DNA of 64,000 bases, from contig JAACJK010000006.1 in assembly GCA_013368325.1 (NCBI GenBank), forward strand, positions 605,543-669,542, in the 5' to 3' direction. The stretch comes from Ephemerocybe angulata. Lineage: Eukaryota > Basidiomycota > Agaricomycetes > Agaricales > Psathyrellaceae. The notes under the pieces are model-generated. The model did no database searches. It was given only the letters and a program-made list of their open reading frames with translations, and was not told the origin of the DNA. This document shows, piece by piece, positions 44,703 to 55,311 of the stretch. Position numbers and translations under genes: made by a program. Position 1 is the first letter of the stretch. Each line of letters opens with the position of its first letter.

Positions 44703-44975
44703 GGCGGGAGGTGACAATCAAATCCAATCAACGGCGCGTTTAGCACCGTGACCGCGTTGTTTGGTCCAGCTTTGGTCGCACGTCCGTGCTCCGTGCGACT
44801 CGGACTTCTCCACCTTGTGCAATGCCGGGCTTGCCCCAGTCCTCAACCTGACTCGATGCCGGACTATTAGGACCGAGCCATATGTGCAGGGTATGTGGGG
44901 TGGTATGGCGATCCTGTTTATAACCCACTTCCATCTCCAACGAGCACTGCACCCCTTCCCCTGCCCTCCATAGCC
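44703..44975. promoter_or_regulatory. Bidirectional promoter between DNA2 and PPOX-like gene C
   Basis: Start codons of the two divergent genes are 273 bp apart. TTTATAA at 44917-44923 lies 53 bp before the PPOX-like start and is a likely TATA element for that gene; the DNA2 side shows no TATA box. Confidence 0.5.
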
Positions 44976-46060
44976 ATGGGAAAGTTCTACGACCACCTTC
45001 CTGGCACCCTTATACCCTGGCTCATGGACCAGAAGGTCTTCTGGGTTGCCACAGCACCCCTAGCAGAGGACGGCCATGTCAGCCTCTCGCCCAAGGGATA
45101 TGAGGAGACCATGCATGTTATCATCGAAACAGAGGATGGCGAATCCATTGATTCTCAGACCATCACTCCGGACTCTGCGGTCAACTTCAAGAAGGCGAGA
45201 AGCACGACAGTGTGGTATGAGGATCTTACAGGCAGCGGGGCCGAGACTATCGCACACGCTAGGGAGAACGGGAGGATCACTATCATGTTCAATGCGTTTG
45301 AGGGCCCTCCGAATATCTTGAGGCTCTTCGGTACAGGTAAGCAAGGGTGATACTCGGCATCCAAGCACCTCGCGTATGCTGAGGGGTATTCTGCAGCCAA
45401 GGTGTACGAGTTCGGCACTCCGGAATACGAGAAGCTCCTCCCTGCTGAGAAGCGCCAGCCAGGGTCGCGCTCTGTCATTTGGGTCGACGTGCACAAAGTC
45501 GGAACGGTGCGTCGGAGTCGTTCTGCTCTTGCGGCTTCTAAGTAGTATTGACTAACTGGAATCTCCTTCCCCCAACCCCAGTCCTGTGGCTATTCTATTC
45601 CATTCTTCTCGTACAAGGGCCCACGCAACAGGCTCCGCAAATTCGCAGCGGGTAAGGAGCAGGAAGATTACGACCACTACATCTCATGCGTCGGCGAGCT
45701 GGAGAGCTCGTCCGATACCACAAGCGGAACTGCTCCACCCACAGTTTCCGATCTACCGCCGGAGAAGGGATTGAAGAACTACTGGAGGTTCCGAAATCCC
45801 AAGAGCATCGATAATGTCCCAGCAGTCCAGACAGCATTTGAGTCGACAAAGCCTCTGGGCGACTGGCGTGTCCGAGGCGCGCAATACCGCGTGCCAGATG
45901 ACGAGAGCATCCCGCCCAAGGACCACCACATCATTATCGAAAGGGGACTTATATCTGATGCTGGGGACTTATATCTGATGCTGGGAAGCTCCTGACTGGC
46001 TTTGGGATTGGAGTGCTGGCTACTACTCTACTGTATCGATGGGCCCATGGTGCGCATTAA
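44976..46060 (+). pseudogene. PPOX-like protein C, C-terminus shifted by a 20-bp tandem duplication
   Basis: The third paralogue: exon 1 from 44976 (MGKFYDHLPGTLIPWLMDQK), exon 2 after 45397 (KVYEFGTPEYEKLLPAEKRQ, ending VDVHKVGT) and exon 3 after the acceptor at 45582 (SCGYSIPFFSYKGPRNR). Near the 3' end a 20-bp unit is repeated head to tail (45943-45962 and 45963-45982). Twenty is not a multiple of three, so the frame changes and stops at 45995 with a new tail GDLYLMLGSS. The original frame, with the hydrophobic helix (GFGIGVLATTLLYRW) seen in genes A and B, remains readable downstream to TAA 46058-46060. The barrel itself is intact, so a soluble protein lacking the tail anchor could still be made; 'pseudogene' is therefore a cautious label. 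Confidence 0.72.
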
Positions 46061-46811
46061 GAGGAATACCCATCGCAAAGTCCGTATCATAAACGCCCGA
46101 CTACTCAACTGTATACCAATTCCTGGACACTGAAAGTGGAAAGGTTTAAGCAGGTATTGGGCGATTTTTCAAAAGGCGAGATGCAGTACCTTCCATAATA
46201 GGAAGTTTTCTCCTTTTGGGGATAAGTTATGATCGGAACAATGATCCTAAATACATACACGTGACACAATCATGTGGTTTCCCTCCGCGTTCCGTGTTCG
46301 GAGTCTGGACTTTCTTCTTCTTCTTCTTTCTTTCCTTATATAAGTGCTAGCGATAATTGTTAGCGCTCCTTGAACCTTAGAATCGTCTGTCTTACTTGAT
46401 CAGTCAGGGCTAGTCACATAGACAGTGCTTTCGAGTTGTATTAAGGAAAAGATGTTGGCGAGTACCGATGTACCTCTCTCAACCTCTCTGCCATGGCAAG
46501 TAGGAACGGGGTTACGAGGTGGAACGAAGATGTCGGATTGTGGTTGGGTGTAAGGGGCAGAAAGAATACGTGGTGTGCGGGTGGGGTATGAGGGTTGGGA
46601 TCAAGGTGTCGGATTGTGGATGCGTTGGAGGGTCGGGAATGAGATAGCGGTTTGTCGACGAGGTGTAGGTTGTGCTGTGCGTCTTATGCGGGTCCGGTTG
46701 GTGGGTTCTATGTGCTTGAGGACGTCCGTCACTATCTCTGGAAGTAATGAGCGGAAGGTCTGTGGCCTGTGAATCTTGAAAGATGCGTACTATGTGTGGT
46801 GTTAGCGTAGG
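46061..46811. other. Intergenic; the Helitron 3' terminus is expected here
   Basis: No gene seen. Because the Helitron gene runs on the minus strand, its CTRR-type 3' end with a nearby hairpin should lie in this interval. I found small inverted repeats (for example CTTCC-ATAATA-GGAAG near 46194) but none convincing enough to fix a boundary. A TTC-rich tract lies at 46312-46330. Confidence 0.3.
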
Positions 46812-49800
46812 TTAGGATATTTCCATCTCAACATCTTCGGTGCTCTGGGTCTTGTTGTCATTCGAGGTCATCCTGCGTTCGATGTATATCTCGTCGGCTT
46901 CTTTAGCTTCCAAGTGATGATCTTCATAGAAGTTTAGGCCGCTCGCTTTGTCCAGTCTGTCCAGTCTGTCCGTTTCTTCTCGGAGCTCGCCTGACATGTC
47001 CTGTAGGATCTTGGTCTGAGGGAACCATCTCAGTATCAGCAGCCCTTTCAAGCTCGTCACCCGCGACAGCATGACATATATCCCTTGTCCTTGGGACGAC
47101 GTCAAGTCTACTATGGCTCGTTTCAATGTACAGCCCTGACTCTTGTAGTCAGTGTAGGAGTAAGCGGGGATGAGAGGGATCTGTCTACGAGAGAAGGATT
47201 TAGCAACGGTCTGTCCCAGGCGTACGGGGTAAGGGATTGATGTGGCCGTAGGGAATATTGGGATGATTCCTGGCTCCAAACCTGGGGCTGTGATGTTGTT
47301 TCTTTTGGCGCCAGTCAACTTGATATACACTGCTTCTGCATACCGTCTTCCTGAGTTGTCGGTAGAGTAGATGATGTCCGTAATCGTGCCTTCCGAGCCG
47401 TTCACGATTTTGTATGATATTGATACGTTTTCGGTCACCATCACTTTCATCCCAACGAACATGGGTAGTTGGCCAAGGTTGTCCTTCGTAGGCCTGGAAG
47501 GTAGGTTCCAGAGGCTCAATGCTGCGGTTCCTGTCACTCTCTGCTTCTTGATGTAGTCCGTTGAGAAATAGATGTTGGGGACGGTGGATGTCCTGTGAGC
47601 GTGAGCTTTCAAAAGGGCAGAATTCAGTGAGTCTCGGATATCTTTGTTTCCCACTATGACCGGGGCGTCCTGAAATCCGGTTAGTGATTCGGGATCGGTG
47701 GAGGCTACGAAGGCGATATCTCTGCTTCTGATGTGGTCGAGAACCGTTTTTCCTGCCACCTTGACTGGTTGACCATTCTGGTCGAGGCATGTCCGGTTTC
47801 GAATCCTGTCGAGCAGCTCGGTCATGATGGGGTCGTCGGCGTGCCTTTTAGACTCTTTCAGGAGGACGACCGTTGAGACCTGTCTCCATAGAAAAGCTCC
47901 AGCAATAGCATCTATTCCATCATTGTTCCTGGCTTCGAGGAAGGATGGCTTCCTGACTAGCTTGTAGGAGAACAAGCTGGGCTGGGTAGGGGGTGAGAGT
48001 TGGAAGAAATCGCCCATGAATATCATATTGACTCCTCCGAACGGCTTCTGACTTGCTAGAGCGTCATCACCTTTAGCTGTGCGCATTTTGCTGGATGTGG
48101 CTGCCAGGAACTGGGCGCTTATCATCGAGACCTCATCGATAATGAGATATTTGACCCTCCTCCATTCGTCCGAAAGCCTCTTGGCTACGATCGCCGGTTT
48201 TTTAGTGTTTACTCCCATACCAAGCAACGAGTGTAGAGTACTTCCTCCTATGAGGGATGCGGCAATACCAGTAAATGCCCCCAGCCTGATTTCATCTCCC
48301 CGACCTAGGCTTTCGAAAAGTTCGACGGTTGTTTCAATCAGATAGGACTTTCCCGTTCCGCCTGGCCCACCCACATACATCTGCAATTGAGGTCCACCGT
48401 TCAAGACGTGTTCGGCTATGCATAGGAAGGCTCGCAGTTGCTCTGGGTTGTCTCTCAGTCCTCTCCTATATGCCAGGTCTTCGGCCAAGTTCATGTCCTG
48501 GTGTAGACTTCGAAAGCGTCCGCGAGTTTGAGGTGCAACCAATGTAGCGATTTCCGCCTGGGGTAGATTCGGATCGTGGTCCCGTTGTCCTGTCCTGGTA
48601 GTGGACTTCTTTGAGCTTGCTCCCTTTTTGGCAGAGCCTTGAGATGACGTTGCTGCGAATCTCGCCTTGGACATGAATACCCTCTGCTTGTCCAGCACTT
48701 TAGATCCAGTCTCGGCTTCAATGGGGGCGCGAGGAGGTATTTGGGATGTGAATCCTGGTATCGTCGTTGATGGCGCCTGGTAGCATCTTCTGACCGCATC
48801 TACCCTATCATCTCCCAGCAGGATGCCAAGATACGGATCCGATTGGAAGGCACTCTCCATAGTTGGGTCACCTGGGTCGTCATCTCCAGAAGGGAGAGCG
48901 TATGCGTTCGTCAGTCCAGATACGGCTTGTGCTCCTATGTCGGGTATGGCTTCCATCTCCATCAGGGATTTTGAGGACGGTCCTTGGCGCTTGTGTCTAG
49001 GACGGTCATCGCGGGCCTGTCTTCCCTCCGAGATTAGTGTCATGTTAGACACTATGACCTTCTCTTCATGGGAGAGTTTGTCGATGACGTCCAGGGCTGT
49101 TTTGTACCAGCTGCGCTGTGGGTCTCTAAGTGATATGGGGCTTCGCCATGGGTAGAAGAGAATGCACATGTCGCTGCCCCAAGACTCTCGTTCTTGATCG
49201 CAACCGTCCTTCCTCGCTATCCTGGGACCAAGCAGTACGGGGACTGCATGGGTTCTTCTGAGGCCTACGGTATGCGTGTAGAATTGTGGATGGTCCTCTG
49301 AGGAAAATGTATTGGCCGCAGAGCGACTGCTCTTTTCAGGTGTGCGAGATTTCGATCGAAGCGTTCTTCTTGTCGACGCAATGAATGTGTAGAGGCTCAT
49401 GGATTCGAATGGCTCATTGGGAGGTCGATAGATATAATCGAGCAGCTGGTTAGAAGCGCTCAATCTGGTTCCGTCGTTGGTCATGGCAACGCGTATATCG
49501 CTATCGGGTGATCGTCTCGACCATGGAGGTGTAGGTGGTCCTGGTTGTGGAACTTCTTCAGTGGATTCGAACGCTTTCGATACATACCGTTTGACTTCGC
49601 CCCAATTTATAGGTTGGAAAGTTTCACTGGTGTAGTTTTCGCCGCCCCCGAGAATGTAACTCATTACTTGGGGATGAGAGATTTCTTGACGCCCGAGCAT
49701 ACTGTTTATAGCTATGGTCAAGGTTCTTCGGGGGTCGACTACTCTGGGTGGATGGACGGCAATAGCGCTCCTGGCTTCGGCTTGTTGGATGGCATAGGAA

Positions 49801-52800
49801 AGTGCGGTGAGGCCAGCGTGCATCGACAGTGGTGCTTTGGTGATGTAGTCCGTCACGTAGTACATAAAGGCTTTCGCATCTGTTCCCGATCCGATGAACT
49901 TTATATCAGTGTTGCACTTGAGGAGAAACGTGACGATCGGGTTGTAGGAGGTCATCCTTGGGTGTCTTCGACGAATGCTGATCGTTCCTTCGTTACTGTC
50001 TATCGAGGTGACGGGTATGGTGGTGCCGTCCATTCCGAAGCGACAGTTTTCCGGACTTCTGAGCTCCTTTGGCTTCAAATATTTCCAGCAGGTACCGGTG
50101 TGGGAATGCCAGTTGAAGCGGCGGAGGAGCAGGTCTACATGTTCTTGCATTTCCAATCGGAATTGGGTCGTAGGCATTTCCGCAATTTTCGGCTCACGTA
50201 TACATGCAGGATGTGGATCCGAGGAGCGTCGAGGTTGTGGAACGGCTTCCACGCTTTCGTCTTCGAGTGTGTTACTTCTCGAGCCTAGGAATCCAGAGTC
50301 CATGATCGAGTCCAACCATTTGATTAGGGCAGCGCGGTATTCTGGAGAGTTTTTCAAGGTAGTAGCTAGCGTTTCCGGAGGAAGATGGTTCTTCAGCCAC
50401 ACGAGCATATGGCAGTGGAGGCTGCCTCGTCCCTGAGTTTCCACTGTTCCGTAGTAGCAGTCGCATCGACCGAAGATCCCTGGGGACTTTTTCTTCCTGT
50501 CGCATCGGAGTACAATAGATATGAAGTTTCGCATCATAGTGTCGAAGAACTGGGCACAGGCCACTGGGTGTTTAAGGGCTGTTCGTGTTCTGTCAGAGGA
50601 TGTGAGCTGGTCCAAGTCGGCGAGGCGAGCTTGGGTCATCGGGCGTTGGGCAAGTACGGTCACGATAGGATGGTGATAGTCTGACGGGTTGACGGTCACG
50701 AAAAGGGTAGGAGATCCGCGCTGACTGATAATAGCCCTGATTTCGTTTCTCATCTTGATCTTCTGAGATACAGTCCCGGGGATGTCGCGTGCAACGGGGG
50801 ATACGGAAGCCAGCACTCGAGTCACAGCAAGTTCGCTTTCGGTCGTGGGTGCGTATGTCGGATCCCGTTGGAAGCGTTCCCTAAGTGACGCGATCTGGAC
50901 TTTGTCAAGGGCCGCTATATCTTTCGATATCTTGTCATATGTTGTGAAAGGTACTGTGAATCGCATTGAAGTGTTAACAGATCCTTTGCGCACGATGTTG
51001 TATATGTCGAACGCCAATTCCGGGTCGTTTTCGAAGAACGGGTCACGAACAGTGAGCAAGTGTCTGAGCTGCTGGAGCATTCCTATCGGTCTACTCCGTC
51101 GAGGTTCATGGAACCCTCCTATGCCAAAGGGATCCGCGTTGGGGTGTGCCCAGCTGAGCCAGGACGGGTTATTGATGTCAGGGACAGGGGTAGATCCAGT
51201 CTTGGCTTGTATGAACGGTTTCCCTTCTTTGCATCTCTGGATAGCTAGTAATGCCATGTTTCTGTAACTCTCCGGAGAGTGGTCGCCATCGGTGTACGAT
51301 ACGTTCTCCATGAATAGGCCATTGAGTCCATCTAGCCTGCCGACGTAGTCCTCTGTCAACGAGTCGACCGCGTGGTTGATGGGAACGTGGCCGATGTTGA
51401 CTGAAGCAGGCACCCCGACATCGTCAGGGCCTTGAAAGAGGTTGTCTAAGTAATCAGCGCTGAATCCCCTGAAGGATTCGCTTCGTCGGTAGTGCGGATT
51501 GTTCGTTATGAGGAAATCTAAGAGTAGCTTGATTCTGGACTTCCTAACCAGGATTGGCTTCAGTGAAGCTACAGTGCGTTTTGTTGGAGGAGATGCTGAT
51601 ACTATGAGGGCGCAGATAGTGTCGGCAATGTCGGATGGCGAAGGTGGGAGTATGTTGTGAAGCTTGTGGGCGTCTAACGGGGTGGACATGATGTTGCCTC
51701 TGATGTGTCTTCTACCGTGGACGAAGAGGTCTTGAGTATCGGTTGTGTCGTCCTCTATTCCAGTAAATCGACATAGCAGACTGTTGATACGGACCCTGCA
51801 AATCAATGCTTTCTCGAATACCGACATGCTTTCGAAAGCATGTTTGACCTCGGTCGGAAGACAGTCCCTGGCATAGTATAGCCAGTTCGCTAAAGCGAAT
51901 TTCGGCATCTTCTTGCTGCGTAAGTCCGAGAGGCAGGTTTTGCAGACGCGTATCCACCCACGACTAGTCTTGTTTTCTAGACCTTCAGGATCTAGTATTG
52001 CACGGTCGTAGGCCAGAAAATCATAGGAGGTAGGTCGCACCGATAGGGGAAGAGAGTCGTTCCTCAGGAGAGAAAGGTCGAATGACGTTGAGTCCAGGCG
52101 GGCCAGTTCTTTTGGGTTAAACAGAGTGCTGCATACTGCGCATGGATGTTTGATGAACATGCTAGGATCCATAGCCTTCTGCCATTCTTTGATTATGTTC
52201 ATGGCATGAGTTTCTGAAAGAGGTTTCAGGTGGCTCATGTCGGCGTCTGATGCGGAGTTTAATTGTGGTGATCTGGGTCGGCGAGAACAGGCGCCGCTTG
52301 TCGTCCGGTGGGGAGCTTCTCCAGAGGGAATACTCAGAAGAGGCGTGGGTTCCCTTTGTTGGCCTTCTAGGTTTGGGTTCACGTTCTTCCTGTTTGTCGT
52401 TCGGTCTATGAAGGTTTGACTACCAGTAGTGCCTAGACGAGTACAAGATGATAGCACCGGGCCTGCGTGATTTGTAGGTCTGCCCTCTTCACCGACTTTC
52501 CATTGAGATAGTGAGGCGAACTTTCTCCATATATCTATTTGAAGACGTTGCTTCGCCCTTTCTTTGAACGCCACCAAGAACCCAGAGCAACGATGGTCAC
52601 ATTCATGTTCTTTCATGGCCTGTATAATCTCTTGAGTTTTGGCTCTGGAGGGGAAGTTCACACTGTGGAATCGTGCTAGCATTTTTGTATCGTCGGTCGT
52701 CAGGAATTGGTACTTAGATGCGATACTCTTGAGGGGTATCTTGAGCAGTAAGTAGGCTGCGCTTGTGATTCTGTCGTCCCCTATTACCAGACGTTGAACT

Positions 52801-52979
52801 ATGCCGTGAAAATCGTATCTTCTCCCTAGCACCTCACAATCGATTTTCAGTGGTGACATGACGATGGACTTTCCATCTGGAGCCAGAATAGCCTGCTGCG
52901 CCAAGACATGATTTGCTGAAGTGATTTGTTAGTTGAAAAGTGTGGAGATAGTTGGGATAGGCTTACGCTCTTCTGTCAT
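46812..52979 (-). CDS. Helitron Rep/helicase (RepHel transposase), apparently intact
   Basis: Encodes the rolling-circle transposase of a Helitron. A 13-nt first exon (52967-52979, MTEE) is joined across a 51-nt intron to one 6,104-nt exon (46812-52915). The total is 6,117 nt, a whole number of codons, giving 2,038 residues. The Rep domain shows the HUH nuclease motif (GRGSLHCHMLVWLK, about residue 838) and the double-tyrosine Y-x3-Y motif in YYVTDYITK (about residue 1,022). The C-terminal PIF1-like helicase has Walker A GGPGGTGKSYL (about 1,524), Walker B YLIIDEVSMIS, and the late motif YKSQGCTLKRAIVDL. Cys-rich CxxC pairs near the N-terminus (HPCAVCSTLF, VCKTCLSDL) suggest zinc binding. No internal stop over 6 kb implies recent activity. 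Element ends were not found. Confidence 0.93.
46812..52979 (-). mobile_element. Helitron (minimum extent; termini not resolved)
   Basis: The mobile element must extend beyond the RepHel gene on both sides, with its 5' (TC) end to the right and its 3' (CTRR) end to the left in this orientation. Only the coding core is supported here. Confidence 0.7.
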
Positions 52980-53632
52980 TCGTTCTCTGGTTAGGGTCCT
53001 TCGTAATGGTTGCTTTGACTCTCGTCTTCTGACTCGGATTTTGTCTTGCTCGCAGAGTTACGAGAAGACGTATTTATACCTGTTCCTGAGGCCGAAGATT
53101 GATCTATATCCCATCACTGGTGCAGGGATGTGCGAGTGGCCCCGCTATTAGAGTGAGTTTGCGACATTGGCTCTGGAAGAGTATGACTCTCCCTGTCGTT
53201 GCCTGCAGCGAGAAAAAGTCGAAGACGCGCCATATGTGTTGATGAAGTTGGATGCGTACTGGCAGTGAGGAGCCCCGACCGAGTTTTCCCAAGTCCCTCG
53301 ATACTTCTGATGGGGACTGTAGAAAAGCTGGTGTCTCGTTTTGGTCAATGATAGCGCGACAGATCTTAGATCTGTCCTTCGATCTCGAGGGAAAGCCTCG
53401 ACTGGTGTCGTCACTGGTAGGCTGGTGTCGACAACCTTTAAGGCATCTCTGTGTGACGTGTGAGTGCAACCTTATTCCTCGATACCGACTCTTTTGATGG
53501 GTTGATCCCTTGTCTCCTACTGAAAAGGATGTTCGAAGATCTGATTCGATAGTATATCAAGGACCGCATTATAGAGGTACGAGCAGCATTTCATAACCCG
53601 TTCAAAGATTAACTTCTTGATATTGACACGTT
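52980..53632. other. Divergent promoter region between RepHel and the cyclin-like gene
   Basis: 653 bp. A TATAATG on the minus strand near 53567-53573 and AT-rich patches could be promoters. A minus-strand frame across 53104-53469 is open but has no recognisable family. The Helitron 5' end may lie here or beyond the cyclin gene. Confidence 0.35.
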
Positions 53633-54481
53633 ATGGGGAAAGGAGCGAAACGAAGAGCTTCAAACTCTCAGCCACGCGTAGCTGGGCCTCGTGATCGTCC
53701 CCGGAAGGCTCCCAAGGCCCGTGAAGGTGTGAGTTTGTGAATCATCTGTTGGCTCTCCTCCTCAGGAACATTCGTCTGACTTTATCGTTGGCAGTTGGTC
53801 CCTGCTCCTTCACACCCTGCTCCTTTCTACGGGCTCGAGGGATTATCACGGCTGTGCTACAGATATTTAAAACATCTCTTCGACTGTCCTGATTCGTCTC
53901 CCCATCAATCACGGTCACGAATTGGACTTCTTCACTATATACCCAAGATCCTTTATTCCGCCAGATTCGACTCGTCCGTGATCACCCTGGCTCTCATGCT
54001 CCTCACAAGGCTCAAGGATCGATCGGATGCAAGGGCGGTGTCCGGACACCGACTGTTCACGACGGCGCTCATTATCTCATCCAGTTACTTTTGCGACAAC
54101 ACCTACCGTGTTCGTACGTGGAGTGATCTTTCTGGGGGTCTTTTCAGCACCGGCGCGTTGAATACCATGGTGCGGGAGATGCTACAGAAGTTGGATTGGG
54201 AGATTTCCGTGGACCCTGCCACGTTGGAGAGATTTAGTCAGGCTCTTTCGGTGGATTTTGCACGAGATCGTCCGGTTTATCCTGTATATCCTTCTGACAT
54301 GTACTGGAGGCGACTTTCGGAGGTGGGAGTCACATCCTGCGAGCCCTTTACTCCAGGCAAGGACGTGGACGATGGCTCTTCATTGGGGTTGTTTAGTGTT
54401 ATGGAGGGGGTGCAGTCCTCAGGCTTGACAAGCAGGCTTCGAACACAGTTATATGCATTTACTTCCCCGTCCCAGTATTAG
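53633..54481 (+). CDS. Cyclin-like protein (N-terminal cyclin box)
   Basis: Exon 1 (53633-53728, 32 codons, MGKGAKRRASNSQPRVAGPR) is basic. A GTGAGT donor and GGCAG acceptor lead to exon 2 (53795-54481) in phase. Exon 2 holds a cyclin fold of the Pho80/PCL kind: YLKHLFDCPDSSPHQSRSRI, LLHYIPKILYSARFDSSVIT then LALMLLTRLKDR, GHRLFTTALIISSSYFCDNT then YRVRTWSDL, and MVREMLQKLDWEISVDPATL. About 260 residues, no lesion, stop TAG 54479-54481. Pho80-type cyclins activate a cyclin-dependent kinase; a role here is inferred only. The position head-to-head with the Helitron gene raises the possibility that it is Helitron-borne. Confidence 0.72.
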
Positions 54482-54960
54482 AAGCCTGTACAGCGCCCTA
54501 GGACGAGAGTATTTAGCTAAGAAACACTATTACAGCAGCATGCTGTACTCCTATGATACGTTAGGGAGAGGGGGGAACACGTTGGTCGATAAATACACAA
54601 TTCCTGTCCCTATCTTTCGAGAATAATTCGCGACTTTAGGCAATGAACAGCCACTAATGCGCGTGTGAGGGAATGGCCCACAGCCACTGATCCGCGGGCG
54701 ATCATTTCTCACCCACGCAGATTTCCAACGTCGGAATTTGCATCGTCGCAGTCTGCAGAACTCGCTGACACCATCGCCTTCGGCACCTCAAGAACCTCAA
54801 GCACCTCCTACAGCAAATTGTCGTACTCGGGGACTGGTGGAACACCCAATGGAGGCTCCGACAATACCATGAACATGTAAATCATCCGTGACACACGCCA
54901 AATCTGACTTGGATCGCGAGCAGCCTTAAACTCGGCTGGGAAGCCTGTAGGACCCTTTGA
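54482..54960. other. Intergenic
   Basis: A frame across 54700-54850 (Pro/Gln-rich) might belong with the orphan fragment that follows, but no splice model was convincing. Confidence 0.3.
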
Positions 54961-55224
54961 CCGCCGCAAGACGAACAAATCCAGCAACTCGACAGACGCA
55001 ACGTCCTCGTCGACGGCCACTCCATCGCCAAGCAGCCCTCCTCACCGGTGCCCAACCGCTACCCGCGACAGTCGCTCTTCTCTCGCACATTTGGCAAGGT
55101 CGTTCCCTGCGTTCCTGCTCCCGAGGACCTCCAAAATGGCAGACTCGACAATCCGCCCATCGACCCCCTTCCCGAACTCTGGATACCCAAGCACGGCAAT
55201 TTGGGCGCCGACAACGACAAATAG
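54961..55224 (+). CDS. Orphan coding fragment of unknown family
   Basis: An open frame ending at TAG 55222-55224 has natural protein composition: EQIQQLDRRNVLVDGHSIAK, then YPRQSLFSRTFGKVVPCVPA and PPIDPLPELWIPKHGNLGAD. An in-frame TGA at 54958 lies directly upstream, so an exon would start after it (a GCAAG acceptor at 54970 is possible). The start and upstream exons were not identified. It may be a 3' exon of an unrecognised gene or a fragment carried by a mobile element. Confidence 0.35.
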   Translation, partial: PPQDEQIQQLDRRNVLVDGHSIAKQPSSPVPNRYPRQSLFSRTFGKVVPCVPAPEDLQNGRLDNPPIDPLPELWIPKHGNLGADNDK

Positions 55225-55311
55225 AGTTCCCAGCTATCAACGGATGCCCCAAGGGCGCGTGTCAGGACTGTAGATCAGAAGCCTTGCCTGGCTTGTGTAA
55301 CTATTGATCAG

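Noticed and set aside
46190..46400. Inverted repeats as the Helitron 3' hairpin and terminus
   Set aside because: Arms are only five to six bases and no suitably placed CTRR end was evident; the boundary is left open.
49545..50288. Plus-strand frame of 247 codons within the Helitron gene
   Set aside because: Antisense to the uninterrupted 6.1-kb RepHel exon; no domain seen.
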